Shown here: positions 44,763 through 52,049 of the stretch, piece by piece
Position numbering within the stretch: position 1 is the stretch's first letter
How the letters are laid out: each line of letters starts with the position of its first letter
DNA from: Citrobacter sp. Marseille-Q6884
Lineage (GTDB): Bacteria > Pseudomonadota > Gammaproteobacteria > Enterobacterales > Enterobacteriaceae
DNA length: 64,000 nucleotides
NCBI RefSeq assembly: GCF_945906775.1
Contig: NZ_CAMDRE010000002.1
Coordinates: 868,001 to 932,000, forward strand
Direction of reading: 5' to 3'
Position numbers and translations under genes: made by a program
Notes under the pieces: generated by a model
Told to the model about the DNA's origin: nothing
What the model saw: only the letters and a program-made list of their open reading frames with translations
Databases searched by the model: none

Positions 44763-45406
44763 TGCTTGAGGGTCAGTCGCAGTTCCGGGCTCATATTGTC
44801 AAGGTTATTAAATAACCAACGCAAATAGCCCGGATCGCGTTCAGCCACTTCAGATACCGCTTTACCGCGGTATTTACCGAAGGTAAAGGTGGTCAACAAC
44901 GCGGGACGGCCAGTTATGTCGACCATTTGTTCTGCTGACCAGCCAGAGGTGTTCATGATGTCGATCAGCAGGGCTGCCGTGATGTAGCAATCATAAAGCG
45001 CGCGGTGATGATGCAGGCCAGATGGCGTCTGCACGTTCAGTTTGCGGGACTTATAAAGCGCCATGTTACTGTATTTAATTCCCGGCCACAGGCGGCGGGA
45101 GAGTTTCATGGTGCAAATCCATTCACCGGGCATCTCGGGCAGAACCCGACGGTCAAAGCTCGCATTATGCGCCACATACCATTCGCTGCCGTAATAGTGC
45201 GGGATGACCTCTTCAATCCACGGCTTGTCCGCCACCATGGCTTCAGTGATACGGTGAATCGCCATCGCCTGAGGGCTGATAGGACGGTCGGGGCGCACCA
45301 GGTGGCTCATAGGATTGACAATCTTTCCGTCCACCACATCGACAGACGCGATCTCAACAATGCCTCCCTGCAGGCCACAGGTTTCAGTATCTATTATGCG
45401 CAACAT
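44744..45406 (-). CDS. exoX: Exodeoxyribonuclease X
   Basis: 220 aa DnaQ-family 3'-5' exonuclease. ExoI IIDTETCG (D/E pair near residue 6), ExoII segment VAHNASFDRR near 78, and ExoIII H..ALYDCYITA near 135. It acts on single- and double-stranded DNA 3' ends in mismatch repair and recombination. yobB lies 23 bp upstream on the same strand. Confidence 0.96.
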   Translation of the reverse strand: MLRIIDTETCGLQGGIVEIASVDVVDGKIVNPMSHLVRPDRPISPQAMAIHRITEAMVADKPWIEEVIPHYYGSEWYVAHNASFDRRVLPEMPGEWICTMKLSRRLWPGIKYSNMALYKSRKLNVQTPSGLHHHRALYDCYITAALLIDIMNTSGWSAEQMVDITGRPALLTTFTFGKYRGKAVSEVAERDPGYLRWLFNNLDNMSPELRLTLKHYLDNA

Positions 45407-45429
45407 GCCGGGCTCCTGACCGAAAACGA

Positions 45430-46086
45430 CTAGCGTAATGGAATGATATCACCTTGCCAACCCTGAGCGGTGCGTTGACCGGTTAAGAGCAGTGAACCGC
45501 GATCGGCGCGGACAATCAGGCGGCCACGTTCATCCCATAAAGCGCTACTGCCGCGCGCATTGGCCATCAGTACTGCGATGGCGAATTTATGTGAAAAACT
45601 TTGCAGGCGTGAGGTTGAGGAGAGTAACTCGGGTTCGCTGACGCTTTGGCTGGTGGTAAACAGCGAAAACGTTGGATCAATATCGATACCTTCCGGCTGG
45701 CTGTCTACTACGCTGATGGCATTTTGCTGTCTGGCAATGCAGGCCCCGTGGCTTTGATGAAACGTTAATGGTGACGTCAACCAAGGGGAAAAAATGGCAA
45801 TGCCTTTTACAAAGCGATTGTTATGTTCGACCGGTAAACCCGCGATAATGGTCATGCGATATGTTGCCGCGGCATGGGCGAGTGGCTGTAAGAATATATC
45901 ATCAGGCGGGGCGGGAAGCGCGTCGCTCTCATCAACGCAGCCTAATAGCGACAGGGACGGAAAAACCAACAACTCACATTGGCATCTCGCCGCCGCCTGA
46001 ATAAACTGCAGGTGATGTGCGACGTGTTCCGTAAGGGATTGTTTCAGAGGTTCGTACTGTGCTGCAGCTATTTTCCAGTGTGACAT
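45430..46086 (-). CDS. yobB: Nitrilase-superfamily protein YobB lacking catalytic residues
   Basis: 218 aa (typical active nitrilases have 260-330). The fold is clear from AAAQYEP, ELLVFPSLSLLG and AVLMANARG...LWDERGRLIVRA. The catalytic Glu of the usual FPE(L/M) block is Ser (FPSLSL), and the segment that normally bears the Lys and nucleophilic Cys is shortened with no G-x-C-x-D equivalent. It therefore looks like a pseudoenzyme. Role unknown; between exoX and holE. Confidence 0.9.
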   Translation of the reverse strand: MSHWKIAAAQYEPLKQSLTEHVAHHLQFIQAAARCQCELLVFPSLSLLGCVDESDALPAPPDDIFLQPLAHAAATYRMTIIAGLPVEHNNRFVKGIAIFSPWLTSPLTFHQSHGACIARQQNAISVVDSQPEGIDIDPTFSLFTTSQSVSEPELLSSTSRLQSFSHKFAIAVLMANARGSSALWDERGRLIVRADRGSLLLTGQRTAQGWQGDIIPLR

Positions 46087-46192
46087 AATGACTTCCTTTT
46101 CATAGTGTCTACAATCATCCTTAAATTATAGATTAAGAATGTACTTATACTGTAGCAGGCATCATGTAAGGAATCGTAACGTAATATAAGGT

Positions 46193-46423
46193 TTATTTAA
46201 CTTTCGGCTCGTAAGGTAAACGCGAGAGGGAAACAGACGCCAGACGGTGTGCAATTAACCGTTCACGAAACCAGTCGCGTAAATGTTCAGGTTGCTCACG
46301 CTCAACGACTTCGGCAACGACAGGCATGTTATAACGCTCTTTAAAGGCAACGCCAGCCGCGGCAAGGTCCACATTGACCTTATCCATTTCTGCTTGTTCA
46401 AGTTTGGCCAGATTGATGTTCAT
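46193..46423 (-). CDS. holE: DNA polymerase III theta subunit
   Basis: 76 aa, the E. coli length, starting MNINLAKLEQ with AAGGAG upstream. The helical theta fold (MDKVNVDLAAAGVAFKERYN) is well conserved. It binds the epsilon proofreading subunit in the polymerase core. It is on the minus strand, divergent from yobA. Confidence 0.96.
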   Translation of the reverse strand: MNINLAKLEQAEMDKVNVDLAAAGVAFKERYNMPVVAEVVEREQPEHLRDWFRERLIAHRLASVSLSRLPYEPKVK

Positions 46424-46566
46424 GCGTTTCTCCTTATCTGTATCCATCGGGCGCAGACGTTACTAAGAGTGGGCATTAATGGCAAGCCCGGCGTGATCAT
46501 TCTCGACTCGATCATTGTAGAAGGTTATTCTCTATAGATTAGACATAACAAAAAGGAATAGTTGAT

Positions 46567-46941
46567 ATGGCTTCTTCTGCATCTTCACTTCGCTACACTC
46601 TCATCGCACTCGCTTCCGTTCTGACCGCTCCCGCTGCTTTCGCACATGCTCACCTCACGCAGCAAAATCCGGCGGCGAATGCACAAGTCTCAGCCTCCCC
46701 ACAAGCGCTGACGATGACCTTTTCAGAAGGGATTGAACCGGCATTCAGCGGCGCGACGCTGACGGGGCCAAAACAGGAACAGATCAAAACAGGCAAGGCG
46801 ACACGTAATGAACAGGATAAGAAGCAGTTGATTATCCCGCTCGCTCAGTCGCTGGATGCGGGGACCTATACCGTTGACTGGCACGTCGTGTCAGTCGATG
46901 GTCATAAGACAAAGGGACACTATACCTTCAGCGTGAAATAA
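46567..46941 (+). CDS. yobA: CopC-family periplasmic copper-binding protein YobA
   Basis: 124 aa. The signal peptide ends AAFA, leaving an N-terminal His (HAHLTQQ) that is a CopC copper ligand; DWHVVSVDGHKTKGHY near the C-terminus supplies further His/Asp. Single beta-barrel CopC domain. It likely binds Cu(II) in the periplasm and works with CopD, whose gene starts 2 bp after its stop. Confidence 0.94.
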   Translation: MASSASSLRYTLIALASVLTAPAAFAHAHLTQQNPAANAQVSASPQALTMTFSEGIEPAFSGATLTGPKQEQIKTGKATRNEQDKKQLIIPLAQSLDAGTYTVDWHVVSVDGHKTKGHYTFSVK

Positions 46942-46943
46942 CC

Positions 46944-47816
46944 ATGCTGGCATTTACCTGGGTCGCGCTGCGTTTTATTCACTTCATCGCGTTGATGCTG
47001 GTGTTTGGCTTTGCGCTGTACGGCGCCTGGCTGGCCCCGGTTTCGGTCCGTCGTTTAATGATGCGCCGTTTTCTACGTCTGCAACGGCATGCGGCAGCGT
47101 GGAGCTTTATAAGCGCAACGTTGATGCTGGCGATCCAGGGGGGATTAATGGGCGCTGGCTGGCAGGATGTGCTCTCCGTGGATGTGTGGGGAACCGTCCT
47201 GCAAACGCAGTTTGGCGGGGTATGGCTGTGGCAAATTATTCTCGCGCTGGTCACACTGGTGGTGACCCTCATCGTGCCGCGCAGTTTGTCACGGTTGTTG
47301 CTGATGCTGACGGTTGCGCAGTTTGTTCTGTTGGCGGGTGTTGGTCATGCGACGTTGCATGAAGGCGTGTCGCGGGCTGTGCAACAGATTAATCATTCTC
47401 TGCATTTGGTGTGTGCCGCAGCCTGGTTTGGTGGCTTGCTGCCCGTCCTCTACTGCATGAGAATGGCACAAGGTCGTTGGCGACAGCAGGCTATCTGCAC
47501 GATGATGCGCTTTTCCCGCTACGGGCATCTTTTCGTTACGGGCGTATTGCTGACCGGCATCATCAATGTGCTGTTTATTGTGGGGTTGTCCATTCCTTGG
47601 CATGCGGCTTATGGGCAGTTACTGTTACTGAAATGCGCTCTGGTCGCGCTCATGGTGGCGATTGCGCTCGCAAATCGGTATGTTCTTGTACCCCGTATGC
47701 AGCAGGATAATCGTGCTATGACGGACTATTTCATTTGGATGACGAAGCTTGAATGGGGCATAGGGGCCGTAGTGCTGGCCATCGTCAGCCTGTTTGCAAC
47801 CCTGGAACCTTTCTGA
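46944..47816 (+). CDS. copD: CopD-family inner-membrane copper protein YebZ
   Basis: 290 aa with about eight hydrophobic helices and conserved membrane histidines (RFIHFIALM, GVGHATLHEG, INHSLHLVCAAAWFGGL). The CopD family is linked to copper import across the inner membrane. Part of yobA-copD-yebY: its stop lies 17 bp before the yebY start. Confidence 0.93.
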   Translation: MLAFTWVALRFIHFIALMLVFGFALYGAWLAPVSVRRLMMRRFLRLQRHAAAWSFISATLMLAIQGGLMGAGWQDVLSVDVWGTVLQTQFGGVWLWQIILALVTLVVTLIVPRSLSRLLLMLTVAQFVLLAGVGHATLHEGVSRAVQQINHSLHLVCAAAWFGGLLPVLYCMRMAQGRWRQQAICTMMRFSRYGHLFVTGVLLTGIINVLFIVGLSIPWHAAYGQLLLLKCALVALMVAIALANRYVLVPRMQQDNRAMTDYFIWMTKLEWGIGAVVLAIVSLFATLEPF

Positions 47817-47832
47817 TGGACTGGCAAAACGT

Positions 47833-48171
47833 ATGAAAAAATTAGTTATCTCTTTATTATTACTGACAAGTTCAGGTGCTGCGCTGGCTGCGCCGCAGGT
47901 CATTACCGTCAGCCGTTTTGAGGTGGGTAAAGATAAGTGGGCATTTAATCGTGAAGAGGTGATGTTGACCTGCAGACCGGGCAATGCGTTGTATGTCATC
48001 AATCCCAGCACGTTGGTACAGTATCCGTTAAATGACATTGCAAGACAGCAGGTTGAAAGCGGTAAAACCACCGCAAAACCGATCGACATCATCCAGATTG
48101 ACGATCCGGCAAAACCCGGTGAAAAAATGAGCCTTGCTCCGTTTGTCGAGCGCGCAGAAAAGCTCTGTTAA
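47833..48171 (+). CDS. yebY: Periplasmic DUF2511 protein YebY
   Basis: 112 aa from the ATG giving MKKLVISLLLL (GATGGA upstream). The signal peptide ends ALAA. The mature domain has two cysteines (LTCRPG and the C-terminal KLC) likely joined as a disulphide. E. coli yebY is the third gene of the copper-associated yobA-yebZ-yebY operon; its role is not settled. Confidence 0.92.
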   Translation: MKKLVISLLLLTSSGAALAAPQVITVSRFEVGKDKWAFNREEVMLTCRPGNALYVINPSTLVQYPLNDIARQQVESGKTTAKPIDIIQIDDPAKPGEKMSLAPFVERAEKLC

Positions 48172-48200
48172 TTGTCAGATGTACCACTCTGATTTCCAAT

Positions 48201-48242
48201 AAAAAACCGCAAGGATCTCTTCAGAGAACTTGCGGTTTTTGC
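48201..48242. terminator. Bidirectional terminator after yebY
   Basis: AAAACCGCAAG and CTTGCGGTTTT form an 11-bp stem with a 15-base loop that itself has pairing (TCTCTTCAGAGA). It has A/T runs on both sides, so it can end yebY on plus and ryeA on minus. Confidence 0.82.
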
Positions 48243-48314
48243 GTTGTTGCGGGTGACAATCTTCCTTTTTTTCAGGCCACTTTAGTCGCGGACTGGAAAA
48301 CCTGGCGCTGTCAT

Positions 48315-48324
48315 CTATTCTTAA
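48315..48324 (+). promoter_or_regulatory. sdsR: Sigma-S -10 element of sdsR
   Basis: CTATTCTTAA fits the sigma-S extended -10 (CTATACTTAA) with one change and lies 4 bp before the expected sdsR 5' end. Confidence 0.7.
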
Positions 48325-48327
48325 ATG

Positions 48328-48430
48328 GCAGGGTAACTTAGCCTGCATTAATGCCAACTTTTAGCGCACGGCTCTCTCCCAAGAGCCATTTCCCTGGACC
48401 GAATACAGGAATCGTATTCGGTCTCTTTTT
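48328..48430 (+). ncRNA. sdsR: SdsR (RyeB) sigma-S-dependent small RNA
   Basis: About 103 nt recognised from the highly conserved core AGCCTGCATTAATGCCAACT, the GGCTCT-CTCCCA-AGAGCC hairpin (48371 onward), and the 3' terminator GACCGAATAC...GTATTCGGTC followed by TCTTTTT. SdsR is an Hfq-binding stationary-phase RNA that represses ompD, mutS and others in Salmonella/E. coli. Position next to yebY matches those genomes. Confidence 0.95.
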
Positions 48431-48439
48431 ATGTCTTTG

Positions 48440-49094
48440 TTTTTTCATGGGGGTTTTCAGTGCTATCACGAAATCCCACGAAAGTTACTTGAAATTTCCA
48501 TATCCTGTCTAAACCATATCATATTCTGTACGGCGTTCGTCCAGGTATTTTTGGGGCATTGTTCACTTTTTCTACCTGAACAGCCTTCAGGGATCATTCC
48601 CGGCGCGTGACTATCAATCTGAACGCTATGATGACGCTCTGAAAATGTCCTGTAAAACTGAACGAACGCCAGACGGCCAGTTTTTTTGTACGTCGCTCTG
48701 AACGTGATGTAAGGACAAATGTCGGCACGCTTTTGTGTGATAAAAAATAAAGTCCAGAGGGCAATTTTGATAATAATGGACATTTTGAGTAATGATTGCT
48801 TAATGTTCGCCACGAATGCCAGGTTGCATAGCAGGGTAAACATTCAGTAATATTAATTTGTTTAATTATCATTGATAATGTAATGTGATAATATAAATAC
48901 CCAAATAATCAATGCTATGTAAGAACGTTTGCATCTGGAAAGGTGAGTCTGATGTTATAAGACCATACCAGAAGTTAATGTTGATATTAATGCGCTGTGA
49001 TTAGTTATAGATTAATAATGTATATTTTAATCGTTTATTATGTGGCATTAGTACCTTACAAATATGATTCTAACTTTTAAAGTATGTGAGTTAA
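48440..49094. other. AT-rich stretch without a clear gene between sdsR and the GGDEF gene
   Basis: About 650 bp that I cannot assign. A minus-strand open frame of 125 codons (48466-48843) has no ribosome-binding site I can support and no domain I recognise. The last ~250 bp (48840-49094) is very AT-rich and presumably holds the promoter of the downstream diguanylate cyclase. Confidence 0.5.
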
Positions 49095-50603
49095 ATGAAA
49101 AAAAACAGTTCAAAATACTCATTCTTTTTTATCTCAATTGTTTTTTCCATTCCATTCTTGATCTTTTCTTTTGCTTCTTATTTGTACGTAAAAAAATCAA
49201 CGGAAAGTAATTTAATTAGCACGATGTCACGGTTTAATGCTAATTCCGCTGCTGCAAGTATCGACAGACCTGTAGATGAAATGACTTTGTTGTTAAGAAC
49301 GATGTCGAGTAATTTAACTCAGGAGTCAATTGAGCATTATTTATCGCAAAAAAATCTTGATATTGACAGTGTCTTGCCCTCAATAGTGAATTCTACCTTT
49401 TTTTTCAGGGCCGCGTTGCTGGCCGACAGCGATAACAAGTTTAAAACCTATCCTGCCGTTTACCCTGATGATTTCGAACCACGTGAAAGACCCTGGTATT
49501 ATTCATCAGGTATAAAAGATGAAATTACATTTTCAGATCCCTACAAAAATAAACTGCCTCCGTATGAAAATGAAATTACGGTAGATATGAATTTGTTTGA
49601 TAGCAAATCCAACATCATCGGGAATGTTGCATTCGTTCTCGATTTAAAGGCCATGAGTCGTCCGCTGAAGTCTATCAACGCTCCTTATAATGGTAGGTTT
49701 AAGATTGTCTCAGCAGATGGTTCAGTCATCTTATACAAAAATACGAATGAAATATTTCGTCGCAAGGTTCCTCTCAGTTGGCTCGAAAAAGCAAAAGAAA
49801 ACGAGGGACATTTTTATGACGCCACAGCCAGAGAGTTTGTCTTTTATCGTACTTACAGCAATCCAAACTGGATTGCATTTTCAGTTGTTGACTACGACGA
49901 GTTTAAAAACTCAACCGATACAGTGTATGAAATTTTCTATGCATTGTTTGCGGTCTGTCTGACGTTGTATGCGTTAACAGTATATTTGTTTAACTTATAT
50001 TATAAACGCTTTATGACGAATTTGTTTATGAGTATTAATGGAATGCAGCTTGTCGAAGAAAAAGGGATTGGTGAAGTTTATAATAAGTTAAAAGAACATA
50101 ATAAAAAATTAACAGAAGCGGTACATGAATCAGAGACGGATACATTAACCGGCATCAGTAATCGTAAGAAATTTAATGCTGATTTGATCGCTGCAGTCGA
50201 TAAGAAGCATCCTTTCTATTTGGCGATTATCGATATAGATAATTTCAAAACTAGTAATGACACGTTTGGTCATGATATCGGTGACATTGTTTTGACCACG
50301 GTATGCGGTATTGGTAAAAAAGTGGTCGAAGATAATCAAGGATCGCATATCTACCGCTATGGTGGAGAAGAAATATGCGTATTGATTTTAAGCGACGATG
50401 AAGATGAATGTTTTCAGGTTTTAGAAACGTGGCGTAATATCATTAACCTGAGAAAATGGCGTGAAGAGGGTATGCACGTGAGTTTCAGTGCCGGTCTGAC
50501 TAAATGGAACGAAACGGATACGCCTGAGCAAATTATCAAAAGAGCCGATGTTTGCTTATACAACGCAAAAACGACCGGGAAAAATAAAATCGTTCTTGGC
50601 TGA
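49095..50603 (+). CDS. Membrane-bound dCache-GGDEF diguanylate cyclase
   Basis: 502 aa. TM1 (~9-31), a periplasmic dCache-type sensor (~35-270) with the characteristic RERPWYYSSG at 130-139, TM2 (~278-301), then a GGDEF domain (~345-502). The domain keeps metal-binding D380/D382 (IIDIDNFK), DTLTGISNR, FGHDIGD and a GGEEI signature at 423-427, with Ile in place of the usual Phe. No RxxD inhibitory site is seen before it. It probably makes c-di-GMP in response to a periplasmic ligand. It is much more AT-rich than its neighbours, with many rare A/T-ending codons, and sits in an extra segment beside sdsR, suggesting acquisition. I cannot match it to a named E. coli cyclase. Confidence 0.88.
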   Translation: MKKNSSKYSFFFISIVFSIPFLIFSFASYLYVKKSTESNLISTMSRFNANSAAASIDRPVDEMTLLLRTMSSNLTQESIEHYLSQKNLDIDSVLPSIVNSTFFFRAALLADSDNKFKTYPAVYPDDFEPRERPWYYSSGIKDEITFSDPYKNKLPPYENEITVDMNLFDSKSNIIGNVAFVLDLKAMSRPLKSINAPYNGRFKIVSADGSVILYKNTNEIFRRKVPLSWLEKAKENEGHFYDATAREFVFYRTYSNPNWIAFSVVDYDEFKNSTDTVYEIFYALFAVCLTLYALTVYLFNLYYKRFMTNLFMSINGMQLVEEKGIGEVYNKLKEHNKKLTEAVHESETDTLTGISNRKKFNADLIAAVDKKHPFYLAIIDIDNFKTSNDTFGHDIGDIVLTTVCGIGKKVVEDNQGSHIYRYGGEEICVLILSDDEDECFQVLETWRNIINLRKWREEGMHVSFSAGLTKWNETDTPEQIIKRADVCLYNAKTTGKNKIVLG

Positions 50604-50619
50604 GTTTGTTAACAGCAAC

Positions 50620-50652
50620 GCATAATAGCCCATATTTCATGGGCTATTATGC
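50620..50652. repeat. 14-bp perfect inverted repeat after the GGDEF gene
   Basis: GCATAATAGCCCAT and ATGGGCTATTATGC are separated by 5 bases. It lies 16 bp after the stop codon. It has no T-run, so it is an imperfect terminator, a 3'-end stabiliser or a protein site. Confidence 0.6.
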
Positions 50653-50774
50653 GTACACACGACAAATCATGTCTGAAATACCTTCGGTTCACCTCACTCC
50701 GCCCCCTGATCGCCCAGACTTTTGCTGCTATGGTTACAGTTAAGTGAAGGTGATATTGGCACTCAGGAGGTCAC

Positions 50775-51416
50775 ATGAGACAGCCTGATACGATTTACCA
50801 GCGAATTGAAGGCACACGCTGGCGTCATGTCTGGGTCGTGGGGGATATTCACGGTTGCTTTTCCATGTTGATGGATAAATTGCGCCAATGCCGCTTTGAC
50901 CCGTGGCAGGATTTACTGGTGTCTGTCGGAGATGTTATCGACCGCGGCCCAGACAGTCTGCGTTGCCTGGCGTTGCTGCCTGAAGCCTGGGTTGTGGCTG
51001 TCAGAGGTAATCATGAGCAAATGGCGCTGGATGCGCTGGCGAGTGGAGAACAATTACTGTGGGAGATGAACGGGGGAACATGGTATACGCAGGCGGCGCA
51101 ACCGGCAGCCCGGATCGCGCTTGAAGAGTGTCAGCGATTACCCTGGGTTCTGGAACTGCATTGTCAGCATGGCGTCCATGTCATTGCGCATGCTGATTAT
51201 CCGAGTGATGAATATAGCTGGCAAAAAGCGATCGATTTACAGCAGGTATTGTGGGATCGCACCCGATTGATGAATAAACGTGGCGGTATTCGCGGGGCGG
51301 ATCATTTTTGGTTTGGCCATACGCCGCTGCGACATCGTCTGGATATTGAGAATCTGCACTATATTGATACTGGCGCGGTATTTGGCGGAGAACTAACGCT
51401 GGTGCAATTGCAATGA
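50775..51416 (+). CDS. pphA: Serine/threonine protein phosphatase 1 PphA
   Basis: 213 aa (E. coli 218). A calcineurin-like metallophosphatase with GDIHGCF (~23), GDVIDRGPDS (~52), GNHEQM (~78) and a C-terminal GHTP motif. Mn-dependent protein phosphatase, linked in E. coli to heat shock and the CpxRA system. CAGGAGG precedes the ATG. yebW is convergent and immediately abuts the stop. Confidence 0.95.
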   Translation: MRQPDTIYQRIEGTRWRHVWVVGDIHGCFSMLMDKLRQCRFDPWQDLLVSVGDVIDRGPDSLRCLALLPEAWVVAVRGNHEQMALDALASGEQLLWEMNGGTWYTQAAQPAARIALEECQRLPWVLELHCQHGVHVIAHADYPSDEYSWQKAIDLQQVLWDRTRLMNKRGGIRGADHFWFGHTPLRHRLDIENLHYIDTGAVFGGELTLVQLQ

Positions 51417-51608
51417 TTAAAAATCACTGTATTCCTGTGCAGGACGCCAGAAGCGGTCAATATAGTCATCCGCAGGCAAACATCCGCCATTACGAATACG
51501 CTGATCGTCCATCGAAATAAGACACTGCTGCTCAGTTTTGTAGACATCGACCACGATATCTTCACAACCGCCATCCAGATAGCAAACAAAAAGAATCAGC
51601 GTGAACAT
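51417..51608 (-). CDS. yebW: Small protein YebW
   Basis: 63 aa, the same length as E. coli YebW and similar throughout (FVCYLDGGCEDIVVDVY near the start, FWRPAQEYSDF at the end). A hydrophobic N-terminus suggests membrane association or export. Function unknown. Its stop abuts the pphA stop. Confidence 0.88.
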   Translation of the reverse strand: MFTLILFVCYLDGGCEDIVVDVYKTEQQCLISMDDQRIRNGGCLPADDYIDRFWRPAQEYSDF

Positions 51609-51712
51609 TACACCCTCATATCGTACTGCCGTACCGATAGTGTAGAAGAGGTTAGAGCGAGGGGGAAATGAAGGGAAGAAATAACCCGCCTGGCGACGGG
51701 TTCTTTTTGGTA

Positions 51713-51949
51713 TCAGGCAAAACGCATGATCCAGGCATCTGACTTACGATCGTAGTGCTCACGGAATAGAACGGAATGTTCCCCATTAAGGAGGGCCGGG
51801 ACGCTGGTTTCGGCATCCCATGCGTCCAGTTGCATACATAAATCCGGGTCTGATTTACACGGGATGATTAACGTTCGGTCCCCTGGCGTTTCGCCATGTA
51901 ACTCGGCGTCGTCGATTTCAAAAGCGCCAATGCGCACACTGGTTTTCAT
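51713..51949 (-). CDS. yebV: Small protein YebV (DUF1480)
   Basis: 78 aa from MKTSVRIGAFEIDD, the E. coli length; the in-frame codons upstream are not conserved. DUF1480 family, acidic, with a conserved CKSDPDLCMQLDAWDAETS core. Function unknown. rsmF lies 100 bp upstream on the same strand. Confidence 0.9.
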   Translation of the reverse strand: MKTSVRIGAFEIDDAELHGETPGDRTLIIPCKSDPDLCMQLDAWDAETSVPALLNGEHSVLFREHYDRKSDAWIMRFA

Positions 51950-52049
51950 GATCGTGCTCTCCGTTAATTTGCTGGTTGTGGTACGACCAGTTAGGTCGCC
52001 CATTTTTCAGCGTAGTCAACGTCAGCAAAAGCGCCAGTAAAAACGTGCG

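Larger units (their letters stand above)
48201..48470 (-). ncRNA. ryeA: Probable RyeA (SraC) antisense sRNA
   Basis: In E. coli and Salmonella a ~250-nt RNA is made opposite sdsR in this same yebY-pphA gap. The minus-strand terminator at 48201-48242 would give its 3' end. The 5' boundary shown is an estimate; no promoter was identified. Confidence 0.45.
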
